Source of the DNA: Cycas panzhihuaensis | Lineage: Eukaryota; Cycadophyta | Direction of reading: 5' to 3' | Assembly: GCA_023213395.1 (NCBI GenBank) | Contig: CM041465.1 | Coordinates: 188,425,741 to 188,489,740, forward strand | Length of the DNA: 64,000 bases | Part shown: positions 10,885-22,194 of the stretch, one piece after another | How positions within the stretch are numbered: the first letter of the stretch is position 1 | Layout of the letters: the number at the start of each line of letters is the position of its first letter | The notes under the pieces: model-generated | What the model saw: the letters and a program-made list of their open reading frames with translations, nothing else | What the model was told of the DNA's origin: nothing | Database searches by the model: none | Program-made: the position numbers and the translations under genes

Positions 10885-12480
10885 ATACCCAATGTAAATA
10901 ACTTCCAAGCTATCTCTAAATTTTTAAAATTTGAATTTACCCAATGTTTTATGAAGATATCCATTGTTTAGTCTTTGGTACTATAATATGCCAATTCAAT
11001 CTCTTCTACTTGCACTAGTTTTCAAATGAAGTGATGCTGTCTCAATGTGTTTTATTCTACCATGAAAAAATAGATTCTTTACCATCTGAATAGTGTTCTA
11101 ATTATCATACTAAATTCTTATAGGACCTTTCTATTTTGGCTGAAAATCTTGTAGTAATCTTCTTAACCATATTGATTCATATGTATCTACAATTATTACT
11201 TTATACTCTACCTTAGCTGTAGATAGGAAATTTGTGTTCTATTTCTTAGTACTTCATGCTATAGATATTGATCCCATACTAAACATATAACCTAAAGTTG
11301 ATTTTCTGTCATCAATGTCTCCTACCCAATTTAAGTTTGTATAACCTTTCAATTAAAATTTTGATGAGGCTTTGTAGTATAACTCGTATTCTGAAGTTCT
11401 TTTGAGATAACAGATAATTCTTTTTGCTACTTGCTAATGGGTGGTTTTTAGATCTTGTATAAATCTAAACATAACACTAACTGAGTGTTTTATATTAGGT
11501 CAAGTGGATGTCAAATATATCAAGTTGCCGATTAGTTGTCTGTAGAGTGTAGGGTCGATTGGTGTATAATCATCTAACTTGGAGAGCTTGATTCCAATTT
11601 TTTTTGAGGTTGCCAAAGGTTTATAGTTGGTCATCCTGAACTTTTATAATAAATCTAGGGTATATTTTCATTGTAAAATAAAGATGCCATTATCTTGCTA
11701 TACTTCCAAGCCTAAGAAGTAATGCATTAGTCCCAAATCAGTTATTTCAAACTCTTTATACATAGCATCCTTAAAGTGTCGTAACAAGTGGGAGTTATTT
11801 CCAATATACACAGGATCATCCATATAAAGTCCTACTATTAGGATAGAGTCTCCCTTGATTTAAATGTAAAGATTAGGATTTGCTTGAGATCTTTCAAAAC
11901 CTTGATCTCTAAAGTATTTATCTATTTGGTAATACATGCCTTAGGTGTTTATTTCAATCCATAAAGTGCCTTTTTAAGTTTATACACTTTGTTTTCTTAC
12001 CCCCTGACTTTAAAACTGAGGGGTTGAGTGACATAAATATCCTCTTCAATATAATCATTGAGGAAGACACTTTTAACATCCATTTGGTAGACTTTCTATC
12101 CTATTTGGGCTATTAAGCTCATCATCATTCTAACTATTTCTATCTGAGCAACATGGAAAAATATTTCATTGTAGTCAATGCCTCTGTTTTGGGCATAACT
12201 CTTGGCAACCAATCTAGCCTTGTATTTATTAATAGATCCATTTGAGAAAATCTTGATTTTATAGATCCATTTAGTGCTAACATCCTTTTTATTTGGAGGT
12301 AAATTGACTAACTCCTAAGTGTCATTTTTAACAATAGAATGATATTCATCTTCTATTGCCTTTCTCTAAGATGCATGTTCATTAGCCTCATTAAAAGTTT
12401 GAGGCTCATGGAATTCCAATACTTTACTTATGAGGGAAAAATTAACCTGATATGAGTGTGTGGATCTATGAGTGTTGTCC
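10885..12480 (-). pseudogene. Copia reverse transcriptase and RNase H
   Basis: Read from 12480 downward. RT starts with NEANEHAS-RKAIEDEY and TKWIYKIK. It continues with KYKARLVAKSYAQ, GIDYNEIFFHVAQIEIVRMMM, YQMDVKSVFLND and LKKALYGLK-TPKAWYYQ. The active site LYMDD is at about 11815-11826, followed by FEITDLGLMHYFLGLEV and LYRQLIGNLIYLTST. RNase H shows the GYTNLNWVGD, KSTLGYMFSMG, AKVEYK, YDN-NTIQMVKNLFFHGRIKHIE blocks. Frame is largely kept, with stops at former Gln, Trp and Arg codons. It is the fullest copia RT in the window. Confidence 0.92.
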
Positions 12481-13480
12481 AATATGTTGCATATGTCATG
12501 ATTCTGTTGAACTCATTTTGGAAGATTTTGTGGTGGAGGTTGAGAGGAAGTTCCCTCCCCACTAGGTTCATTGATGACTCTTCTAGAGTCAAATATAGGA
12601 GGCACATACTTGGATTTGGAGGATTTATCAAAATTGATTATAGCTTCTTTTCCTTTTCTTTGAATATCTTAATAATAGGCATCCTCCTAGAATTTAACAT
12701 CTCTACTTAACATGATCCTCTTTGACTTAGGGTCATAAACTTTATGCGATTTGGAGGTTTTACTATAGCCAAGGAATATGCATTTGATACTATGATCATC
12801 TAACTTAGATCTCTTTTGATCAGGAACATGAGTATATGCCAGGCGTTCAAAGACTCTAAGGTGATGTCTTCTTGGTTTATAGCCAGTCCAAGCTTCTTTA
12901 GGTATTTTCCACCTTAGGGCTTTGGTGGAGCACCTGTTGAGTAGATAAATAGCTATATGTACTACTTCTACCTAAAATTCATATCCCAAATTCTTATCCT
13001 TTAACATACACCTAGCCATTTTGATTATTATATAATTCTTTGTCTCTACTATACTATTTTACTGTGGGGTGTAGGGATTGGTGAGCTATCTTATAATTCC
13101 ATGATAAATACAATAAGCTTTGAATTCATTAGAGATAAATTCTCCCCTATTGTCTGATCTTAGGGATAGTAGCTTATGTCTACTTTGTCACTCCATAAAG
13201 ATTTTAAAGTCAACAAAGTGTTTAAATACATCAGATTTAAATTTAAGGAAGAATACCCATGTCTTCCTAGTATAATAATCAATGAACGTGATGAAGTAGC
13301 GAGATCTTACTAATGAGGGGTTGTCCATTGGACCACATATATCTATATATACCAACTAAAGTGGACCCAATACTCAATGACTAAATTCTAAAAAACTTTC
13401 CCTATGTTGTTTACTAAGTAGGCATCCTTCACATAGGTTTTTGTCCACTTCGATATGTGACAACCCATTTACCATATCAA
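12481..13480 (-). pseudogene. Copia integrase and integrase-RT linker
   Basis: Zinc-binding region continues from WHRRFGHLN (listed next) to CEGCLLSKQHRESF near 13410. The catalytic triad region is visible as YIDICGPM (about 13340), LRSDNRGEF (about 13140) and the IVETKN-like Glu block (about 13060). Then come the ARCMLKDKNL, YLLNRCSTKAL, RVFERLAYTHVPD-KRSKLDD and FLGYSKTSK-KVYDP blocks and the linker RDVKF. All are diagnostic of copia integrase. Many stops. Confidence 0.9.
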
Positions 13481-13990
13481 TTCATTTTATAAAGGCCAAA
13501 CTATTATAGTTAAGATGGCCAAATCTCCTATGCCATAATTCACTATCCACTTTGACTGTAGCTTTTAGGGTATAGGTATATGAAGGAGTAAGAATGTGTT
13601 TGAATAATCTATCTTTCATCATATTTCCTTTTGCTATTATAGCTTTATTTCTCTTTTTGTCCTTGATTACACACTCGTTATTGTTAAATATAGCCTTGTA
13701 ATCTTGTCCCATCATCTACCCTATTGATAATAAGTTTTTCTTTAAAGCTAGAATATACAAGACATCATTAAAATGTTTATATTCTCCTACATACGTCATG
13801 AGGGGTATATTACCTCTACCAACTGATTCGTAGGATGTATCATCACCAAACATTATTGATCCTTTTATACTTTTATCTAAAGTTTGAAATATGCTTTCCT
13901 TGTAAGTTATGTAGGTTGAATAATTCGAGTCAATATACTAATTGATGTCCTCTTCTTCCTTGGAAGTAAAACTAGATAAAAATAATCTAT
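13481..13990 (-). pseudogene. Copia protease and GAG-pre-integrase domain
   Basis: The protease is recognisable from YIDSNYSTYIT (family WIxDSGxSxHMT, with the catalytic motif decayed to DSN). It continues through FGDDTSYESVGRGNIPL and FNDVLYILALKKNLLSIG. The 13715-13482 open frame then gives a GAG-pre-integrase domain ending LWHRRFGHLNYNSLAFIK. Order and spacing fit a normal copia pol. Confidence 0.9.
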
Positions 13991-13992
13991 TA

Positions 13993-14072
13993 TTATCCCT
14001 TGATTCTATAGTGGTATGGGCACTCCCTTTGGTTATCCCTTGATTCTATAGTGGTATGGGCACTCCCTTTGG
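13993..14072. repeat. Perfect 40-bp tandem duplication in the gag/protease junction
   Basis: Two identical 40-bp copies (13993-14032 and 14033-14072), each containing TGATTCTATAGTGGTATGGG. Because 40 is not a multiple of three, the duplication shifts the minus-strand reading frame. Confidence 0.95.
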
Positions 14073-15133
14073 TGGGTGGTTTATGTTTTGAGAAGTACTT
14101 ATCTTTAAAATAACTACTTCTATGACAATAGGAGCAATATAAAGGTTCTCTCCTTCCATAACTTAGACTCTTACTTCTTGGATGAGTTTTATTAATATTG
14201 GACAGTATTCCCCTTTCCTCATAATATAGAGGTGGAATTTTCACTTGTCTATTATCATAGTCATCCTGATTTGACCTTGAGGTTTAAACATTCCCTTAAC
14301 AATTAGGGAAACATGTGTGTCCCTTAGATTATTTTCCATGGTTTGGGTACCTAGGAGGGTTCATATTTTATTAATTCCCTCCCTATCTCCTTTGATATGG
14401 AGCTTGGTACTTAGGAGGGTCTTGTCTCACATCCCTTGTAGGGTTTCTATCCCTTCTCTTGGGAGGTAATTCCCTAGATTTTGAAGTTCCTACTTGAGAG
14501 TGTGATTAAATCCTAGCCTTAGTAGCAAAGGCATACTCAAGCGATTTATTAGCATTTTGTTGCTCTTTAACTGACATTAACATAACACTTAGTTGCTTTA
14601 CCTTTAGTGTACTTAGTTCCTTTGACACCCCTATACTTGTTGCAACCATTTTAAATCTTCTAATAGCATCGACATAACTTAATATTCTTTCTACCACTCA
14701 TTGTTTTGTCAAAGTGTCCCCAAGTGACCTCATTTAGTTGACTATATCCTGAACTTTAGTCATAAACTTAATTACTAATTTCGTAGGCATCATTCATAAA
14801 TTCTCAAATTTGCTTCTAAGGTCTTGGAGCTTAGAGGAAGTAGCTCCTTCTTAGATCATCTGGAGTATGTCCCATGCTTCTTTTGATTTGGTTGATTCGC
14901 TAACGCGAGGGAAAATATAATCCTCTAATGCACATAATATAAGTGCAAGAGCTTTGTTGTCCTTTTTAATGTTTTCCTTGTATGTGGCTTTTTGAGCATC
15001 AATTGTATTCTATCCTAACTCACTATATTCTATTTTCATAATCTCCTATATATCATTAGTAACAAGGATAGGTCTTATCCTCTTACTCCAGTTAAGAAAG
15101 TTATTTCTATTGAATTTAGAAATTATCATGTTT
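14073..15133 (-). pseudogene. Copia gag
   Basis: Probable start is the ATG at 15131-15129 (MIISKFNRNNFLNWSKRI). Landmarks are KENIKKDNKALALILCALED, ESTKSKEAWDML, EGATSSKLQDLRSKFENL and KFMTKVQDIV. Then follow the 14697-14506 frame (VERILSYVDAIRRFKMVATSI) and a zinc knuckle near 14130 (CSYCHRSSYFKDKY), where the His and last Cys both read Tyr. The sequence is close to the gag of the composite element at 26780-27142, so both belong to related lineages. Confidence 0.9.
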
Positions 15134-17784
15134 ATAAGGCTATAGACTATTTTTAACTAAGGTTTTAAAAGTGGTAAATAAAGTGAAGTTGACAAAGATT
15201 TGAGTTTGAAATTTAACCTAAGAGATAATATCTAAAGTTTTGCCCAAAGTTTTCAAAGTGTCATAGTCCTTAATAAGGTTTTTAGGCTCTAAGTTTAAGG
15301 GTCTCTAAGGGAAATCTTTGGTTGCTATTCTGTTTAGTGGTGCCTGCCCACAAGTGAAAAAATAGGGACCCAATATATTAGTACATGAGTTTAAGGCTCG
15401 ATATACCTCATTACACATGCTACTATGAAGGTTTTTACACCTCCCTTGAGTTGTTTATCCATCTGCACTAGACTTATACCTCACAACAGATCTAGTAGTG
15501 AAGGTTACATGAACCGAAGCACTCACCCTGTTTAGGTCTAGCCTTGGTCTCTGGATATCGATAAGGATTAGTTCTCCACCTCAACTTACCACATAATACA
15601 TCTTATAGACAATGGATTTCCTCATCCAATATGAGTAGGCCAATTGTCGTATGCATGGTGGTAACTTTAAGGGTCCTAACCATTCCCTTTACAAGACTGG
15701 AAAATAATGTGATTGATTCAGGGATTATCTTTTATAATGTGAGAATATATTTGATTAAAAATATGGTCTTGCTTAGCTTTTTCAAGGTTCCTTTTATGCA
15801 AGAAATAAAATAACTCAAAAAATAGATCCACTAATCAAGATAAATGTAAAGATCAACTTTTATAAAATGGAAATATATTTCAAACATTTTTAAAATAAAC
15901 TTTCTTTAAATATGAATAAAGTAAGTAAATGAAATGATGCTTTTCTTCTTTAAGTAAACCAAAGAATATAAGCTAGTATGAAAAATAGTTCTTTCAACTT
16001 GATATATTTATAGAAAGAAACAAGAAACTATATGCTCCTTTAATGCTTTGAAATGTAAACTAAACTTTATAGCTTTCAATGATTTTGAGACAAGTAATCA
16101 ATGAGATTTGTAACTAACTTAGTAGCTTTCAAATTGAATAAGAACTAAAGTTTTTAATAAAAATAAGATGATTTCTTTGTCAAATTATACAAGATAATAA
16201 GAATGCCTAATTATTCTTTTGCAAAGCAAAATAACTATATGAAAACTTAAAAATTCTATGTAGAAACTTTACTTAAAGTAATAAAAATACTAGAAAGTTA
16301 TATATATTCAATTAGTAATGTAAGAAATAGATAGATTTAATATAGATTATACCTGATTATTGATTTTACACCACTTAGGTTGCTAGAAGCTCAAAGTGCT
16401 GAGAAAAATATCTCTTAACAATAAAATAGCTTAAAAAAATATACAAAGACCAATAGTAACTCTAAGAATCAATTAGTAATAAACAATGATTCAATTATAA
16501 CTCTTTGAAATAATAAAGTGCTTAAAAAGTTATAAAAACATGCATATTTAGTGTTGAATAGGAAGCTCAAGTTTACTAGCTTTAAAAACCTACAAAATGA
16601 TATCAAAATATAATAAAACTAATTCTAAATTATAGTACACTAAATTACCTTTCCAACAAATCTAATGGTTTGAAAAAAGGAGTTCATATGGCGGTTATTA
16701 TAGAAACTATAAGAAGGCCTCTTTATGGCTAGTAAGATAATAGCTAAAAGAAAGGATGACTTTGACCAGTTAAAACTTGCATAAAATAATCTTAAATTTG
16801 GTAAATAATGATTCTACACTATAGCACTATAAAATACAATATCAATAAAACTAATTTCACTAAAATCCGATATGCCAATGATGAGATACACCATTAAACG
16901 TGATAGTGTCTCTTAGGGTAAATTTATAAAGAAACCTTTAACAAATCAAGTTTGCCCCTTTTGATAATTGGGGTGAACGATCATATGAGACTGATTTAAA
17001 CAAAAAATTAGATGTTAGTAAGGGCAATAGACCTTAAACAACTAGAAAATATCTGTTAATCGATGAAGGCACCCAAAATAAAAAAGATCTCTTAAAAAAA
17101 TGAAGAAGTAATCTCTTAAAGAGCTTAAGAACATGTCACATGCATAATGAAAATGGAGGCTAATAACCAAGGGGGCTAAGTCCATTTAATCATGGAATTT
17201 AAAAGTTATAAACAATGATTAAATTTTATTTAAACTTTATAAAATTAAGATGATAATGTATATTGATTTAATATAAGAAATCAATATAAAAAATGAAATT
17301 TTAAATGTGCGGAGGTTTTGCGACCTATGTAATGATGCAGAGGGCAATTTAGAGCAAAATTGATGTCTACAATCGATTTGAGAGGTGTAGACAAGGGTTT
17401 CAAGGTGCTACAGACTCAAATTTAGAGTCAAAATAAGAAAAAATGAATTAAAAAATGACTATTTAAGCTTGTTTAAGAGGGTATATGGTGATGAACAATG
17501 AATGAAAAGAATTGAGAATAGAGGTCAGATCTAGCTAGAATAGTCATTCAGAGTAGCCTCAAACTTTCTATTTTGCTTACTGAATAGGGGCACCTAACTT
17601 CATGGTCTCAAAACATTAAAAAATTTTAAAAATTATTTGTTTTAAATGAAAAAAAAGGAAAAATAAGAAAAAACTGGATAAAGAAGTTTCAATGACTCAA
17701 ACTCTTTACTAGATACACGAATCCTCATGAAACTTGAAACATAGATAGATATATTTGGTGTCTCAAAGATGGTAAAATTTCATG
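15134..17784 (-). other. Leader of the complete copia element
   Basis: About 2.7 kb with no retroelement domain. On the minus strand the block around 16680-16600 (CCTTTTTTCAAACC, TTGTTGGAAAGGTAATT) resembles the leader of the composite copia element near 25820-25870 (TCCATTTTCTAAATG, TTGTTGGAAAGATAATT). A conserved leader segment is therefore likely. Small open frames here are not credible genes. Confidence 0.5.
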
Positions 17785-18235
17785 AGCAATGGTTGTTGTT
17801 GGAGTTAAATGTCATCACTCAACTCCCTCTTACCTATCAAGATTGTGCACCTCAATTTACACATGTGATGCTCAATACGTCAAGGTAAGTTAAGGTAAGT
17901 TTATGTTAATTTGAGTTAAGTTACATTATTTTATTATTAATTTGAATTCAGGGGTTGAAGAGTTTACCTACTCCCCTAAAACTATTTATATTATGGGGTG
18001 TACAACCCTAGTGTCTTTATACACTGCCTCCTTTGAGGATATTTATCATGCTCTCAACAACAATGGATTAAAAACAATGCTATCATGCTCTCATAGTTCA
18101 TTTATGCAATATCGATCTACATTGCTATATTGTTACATAGATTTGTATTGAATATTTGATGTAATATTGTTATTTTGAATATATTAAAGTTTATTATATC
18201 TTCTGCCTTGTTCTCTTGCTATATATTTCCTACAT
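17785..18235 (+). repeat. Plus-strand LTR-like segment inside the copia leader
   Basis: Looks like the end of a plus-strand copia LTR: a TGTTG start near 17789, AT-rich body, and an end ...TTTCCTACA immediately followed by TTTGGTATTAGAGC, a tRNA-Met primer site. It lies opposite in orientation to the surrounding element. No second LTR or internal region was found, so it may be a fragment. The left boundary is approximate. Confidence 0.5.
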
Positions 18236-18372
18236 TTGGTATTAGAGCATAATCTAGCTATATTCTATTTCCTACATTTTGTATCAGAGTAGTCTAGCTA
18301 CATTATATTCCATCATTTGGTATCAGAATAATTTAGTTACATTCTATTTCCTACATTTGGTATAGGAAATAG
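18233..18372 (+). repeat. Tandem repeat of about 40 bp carrying primer-binding-site copies
   Basis: Three and a third units beginning CATTTGGTATTAGAGC (18233), CATTTTGTATCAGAGT (18275), CATTTGGTATCAGAAT (18314) and CATTTGGTATAGG (18354). Each unit goes on with a variant of CTAGCTACATTCTATTTCCTA. Each contains a match to the tRNA-Met primer site and the last bases of the LTR before it. Confidence 0.85.
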
Positions 18373-18736
18373 AAATTAGAACAAGCCTCTGGACCAAAAT
18401 AGGCTAAAAATAGATATGTGTTCACTCTAGGAGTGATATCTTACAATACAATCTACGAAACAAGGTGAAATATTTTCTAGTAGTTAGATAACTTAGCTGT
18501 GAGTAGAATAAGCAATTATATGCTATGGTTCTAAGTAGTGTAGAAGGAGCACAAGTTGGTTCTAATATGATAAACAATAGTTCCAAAAATAATAATGGAG
18601 AAATAATGTAGCATAATAAAATATTAAATAATATTTTTAAATTTTCTATAGTTTATAACCCTCAATCGAATAATATTGCTTCATACCAAATAGTTGTGGA
18701 GGATTTGCGATACATAATGTGCGTCCACTAAACCAT
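18373..18736. other. Spacer between the primer-site repeat and the minus-strand primer site
   Basis: No domain or structural signal recognised; part of the copia leader or of the inserted plus-strand fragment. Confidence 0.4.
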
Positions 18737-18748
18737 GCTCTAATACTA
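18737..18748 (-). other. tRNA-Met primer binding site of the complete copia element
   Basis: The minus strand reads TAGTATTAGAGC two bases after the 5' LTR end. It differs from TGGTATCAGAGC by one G-to-A and one C-to-T change, the same transitions that dominate elsewhere. Confidence 0.85.
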
Positions 18749-18750
18749 AA

Positions 18751-19113
18751 TGAAGGATGTGAGGTACAAAGCGGGACCAAGTTATATTGATGAGTGCATT
18801 ATTCGCAATTGAGAGTTAATAATTCCAAATAAACTTTGGCAGTGTTAAAAAATACCAGGGAGGTATTCCTACCCCTTTTATAAGCAAATTTGGGGAGGCA
18901 GCAAGTGCCTTAACTTGACCTACCCAAATTCAAATTAATATTAAAAAAATAATAAATAATTAAATAAGCACATACCTTAATAATAATATGTCTGCTACTT
19001 TGGTATCATGAGGCAGCTATTATATGGCCCGAGGTGCCCTAGGGAGACCCTAAGGTGGCTTTGAGGGGCCCTAGGTGCACATTAGCATAGGTACATTGGG
19101 TATTATCCCAACA
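18751..19113 (-). repeat. 5' LTR of the complete copia element
   Basis: 363 bp, from TGTTGGGATAATACCC (minus strand, 19113) to CATCCTTCA (18751). Matches 10511-10872 and is followed by the primer site. The CCCTAGGG block and the GGCTTTGAGGGG region are shared between the two copies. Confidence 0.95.
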
Positions 19114-19118
19114 AGAAG
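19114..19118. repeat. Target-site duplication AGAAG, right copy
   Basis: Identical to 10506-10510 and directly outside the LTR. Confidence 0.9.
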
Positions 19119-19759
19119 AAGGCGATAGCATAAATTCTAGGTAGTGGCATGTGAAAATAGAGAGAAAATGACACATTTAACCTAAAAAAAGTTTGTATAT
19201 ATAACAATAAAAATTATGATTTTATATATAAAACATGATCGATCACATTCTATAAAGGATAAAAAATGTGACTTTAAACATATAATATGATTAATTACAT
19301 TTTTAGCAATACTAAAAATATAATAACAAAAAATAAAAAATTTACTAAACAAAATTCAGAGCATTACTAAAAAACTAAAGTAAAATAACTTCATCAAAAA
19401 TAAAAGTAGCCCAGAAAAGATGATAATTAAAGTATAAAATTAAGAGAAAAATATCAGAATAAGGAGTGTTGTAAAAGGAAAATTAGATTAGAATGGATTA
19501 GGAGAAAGATTTTGATGATATAGGTTTATTCATTGGCAGATAGAAGACATAATAATACATTCATCATCATCTAATCATCAATCATCATGCATCATTTACA
19601 TTGTAATTCACCAAAATCATATCAAACTTAATTAAAAGTATAGCATAATATTGTAAACATCAAATACAATCTAGTTTAACAAGGAAATGTGTCTATAATC
19701 AAGTAAAATAATCATCAAGATAGATGGAAATTAATCAAGGGCTAGATTTTGGTGAAACA
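19114..19759 (-). repeat. 3' LTR of the Tat-like element, part nearer the internal region
   Basis: Continues the match to the 5' LTR (compare 23270-23979): AGAAGGCGAT, the AAAACATGATC-GATCAC block, TTACATTTTTAGCAA-ACTAAAAAT, TCATCAATCATCATGCATCATTTACATT, and the end AATCAAGGGCTAGATTTTGGTGAAACA. The internal boundary is exact, because the polypurine tract follows. Confidence 0.85.
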
Positions 19760-19771
19760 TTTGTCCCCTTG
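19760..19771 (-). other. Polypurine tract of the Tat-like element
   Basis: The minus strand reads AAGGGGACAAA directly before the LTR start TGTTTCACC. Together with the matching LTR pair this fixes the element's orientation. Confidence 0.85.
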
Positions 19772-19984
19772 ATACCTAAAGCTCCTACTTTAATATATAA
19801 GCTAGATGGTGAGAGGCGACAATATCTCATAGGTAAATATCTCTAAAAACTAATAGCAAAAGGAATGGAGTGATGATTATATAAATGATGGAAAGATAGA
19901 AAAGGAAATTTAACTAGCCTTTTAAAACTTATCAAAACTAGGTTGAGAATAAATCCTAACTTCATTTAGACTCTAAATCAAAAG

Positions 19985-20492
19985 TCTCACTAAAATACCT
20001 ACCAAATAGATAGGGCTTAAAAGATAAAATGTCATAAGGATACCCATAAACAAGATGGGATTTACCACTTATTTAATCATGGGTACTACTGGAGATGCCT
20101 ATAAACTAGATGGGGCTTAGGAATAAACTTAATCAATAATACTACCAATAATACCCATTAATTAGATGTAGCTTAGTAATTAGGTGGTCATAGTTTTATC
20201 TTATTAACCATGCTTCAGAGGTAAGGTCCCTTTGTCAGAGCATGCATGATAGACTATCATAGTTTGTAAGCTTATTAGCAGGTGATGGCTTTCAAAGCTT
20301 GAGAGGAATAGATTATCATAGTTTAGACTTATTAATAATAAAAATTTGGAGCTTGATTATCATAGTTTAGGATCATCGACAATCAAGTTTTGAAGCATGA
20401 TGTCATCATAGTTTCAACTTTTTAGTAGATGGAATAATCCATAGTGATAGGCTACTATAGTGTAAGCTCATTAGTAGCTAAAATCATGGAGC
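19985..20492 (-). repeat. Degenerate tandem repeats in the 3' region of the Tat-like element
   Basis: Two arrays. At 19985-20185 a word like ACCCATAAACTAGATGGGGCTTA returns about four times (near 19998, 20041, 20099 and 20155). At 20245-20492 units of roughly 45-60 bp begin with GATTATCATAGTTT or close variants (near 20250, 20309, 20353, 20403 and 20447), each followed by CTTATTAGTAG-like sequence. Variable tandem repeats between the last ORF and the 3' LTR are a known habit of Tat/Ogre-type elements. Confidence 0.65.
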
Positions 20493-20769
20493 AAATCAGA
20501 TCAAAAGAGAACAAATAGAACCTCTAAAAGTTATTGTGTTTAAATAATAATGACCAACACTAAAAAAACTTATTATCAAATAAGAAAATACCTTAATTGA
20601 TGAAAAAATACCAAGATTTTGAGTCTAGGGAACTCCATTTCAAAAATGGTAGCTAAAATTAGGTCTCTTTTCTTTAATATATATAAGGTACTTTATGCTT
20701 ATTCTGGACTGGTGGTTTATACTCATTCTAGAGTGAGGTACCCTTAGTGCAAAATGAAATCTGCCCATG

Positions 20770-21155
20770 GTAGTCATTCAGGTTAAAAGAAACTAGAGTG
20801 TTAGCTTTAGTATTAAGAGATCATGGGATATATTGAATAGTAATATAAGAGAATAAGGATAATAATAATGAAGCTTGATGGTAAAGAGTAAGGGTCTATA
20901 GAGAATGGATCTATTAAATACCAACCAACTAATAAACAACAACTTGAGAATTAGAGTAGATAATAGTAGAACCATCATAAAACTAGGAAACATCTAATAA
21001 GACTCCTATAATGGAAAAATACTCAGCTTTATTACTAGTTGGTCTATGTAGAAATAGGTTAGTAGATAAAAGGAGGTTTTCTGATTGATCATATATCACC
21101 TATATACTGGCAGATGGTCCTAGGTTGCCTTTATTATCTACATCGATGAATATAC
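20770..21155 (-). pseudogene. Additional (archaeal/plant-type) RNase H domain of the Tat-like element
   Basis: One minus-strand frame can be read from about 21155 to 20770 with six or seven stops. It has the layout of a type I RNase H: FIDVDNKGNLGPSAS at the first Asp, then TSNKAEYFSIIGVLLD with the catalytic Glu. Next is IYSNSQVVVY-LVG, where the family has DSQ, so the third acid is Asp-to-Asn. The last block is IP-SLNTKANTLVSF, matching xNxxADxLA. A second RNase H of this type is the mark of the plant Tat clade. Here it lies 3' of integrase. The short open frame 20993-20793 is a shadow in another frame. Confidence 0.75.
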
Positions 21156-22194
21156 TCAATACCATGAGTAAGATAGGAGCTAAAGTTAGAGACAAAGTTA
21201 TTGATGAAGGGAAATTATGGGAATTAGTCAGTGGGGAGTTGGTGTAAAATGATAGGAGAGTGGTTTCAACTGCAAGGAGTAAAGGATAATATCATAACTA
21301 GAATAACAACTAACGATCTAAAGGATGTCAAACAAGGTTTGATCACAAATGAGGCCATAATGGACCTAAGCAGTTGGATCTAAAAATCTTAAGTGACACA
21401 CTTAAATGAACTCAACCCATATTAAATATAGATGGGGATGAAGCTATGATGTGACTTACCTTGGATAGCAAGAGGATGGTAACAATAATACTTTTTATGT
21501 TTTACACTTTTTTTTTTTTTTTTACTACTTTCTTGATTTTCATTTTTTTTTAATCATTTTTTTAAACTTTTTTTCAATAATTATAAGAGAAAGGATTTAG
21601 GAATCATCTAATTATGATATATCCCTTCTTAATGCAATAAGAATTTCTCCTTTTTAATGAAACTGAAAGGGAAAATAAGAAACCAAATTCCTCAAAGATC
21701 AAATTATAGCAAACAAAAGGAAATCCAAATCACAATGTCTTCAAACATAAAGGGAATGCGACAAAATGAGTATTCACTTCAAGAGTGTAAATAGAGTAAA
21801 CCAAAGATTAACAGATAAAGAAAAGTAGGTGATATATGAGCAAAGAGAAAACTATAGAGTGAAAGAAAAGATATAAGAGATGGATCAAATAACTGGTATA
21901 ATAACTAAAGTCAACAAAATAGACCTTATTTTATAAATAACTATCAAGGGTGAAATTAGGGGACAAAGTTCTATTCTAAGTTTATAGCTTAGAAGCGAAG
22001 AAGATAAAAGATGATAATAAAGGAAGGTTTCTAACAACTAATGCCTATGCCAAAAGAGGAGAGTAGTCTTACATGGTTGATAGAGTATCACTTAATAAAA
22101 GAAAAAGAAAACTGAAAGAATGTAAAGAGTAATTGAAGAAGGAAATTATCCATAGTTTTATCTCATTAGATAATATAACTTTTTGGAGTCATAG
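21156..22194. other. Non-coding spacer between integrase and the extra RNase H
   Basis: About 1 kb with no recognised domain. It contains T-runs at 21510-21530 and 21545-21575. Confidence 0.4.

Larger units (their letters stand above)
10511..19113 (-). mobile_element. Complete but decayed Ty1/copia retrotransposon
   Basis: All structural parts are present on the minus strand: 5' LTR 18751-19113, primer site 18737-18748, leader, gag, protease, integrase, RT, RNase H, polypurine tract 10873-10884, 3' LTR 10511-10872 and a perfect AGAAG target duplication. It sits inside the 3' LTR of the Tat-like element. Total 8.6 kb, long for copia because of a 3.6-kb leader that holds an opposite-strand LTR-like insertion. 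Coding frames have many stops, so it could not move by itself. Confidence 0.95.

Noticed and set aside
12428-12710. Two overlapping open frames on opposite strands
   Set aside because: The minus-strand frame is the copia integrase-RT linker in another register, and the plus-strand frame is its antisense shadow.
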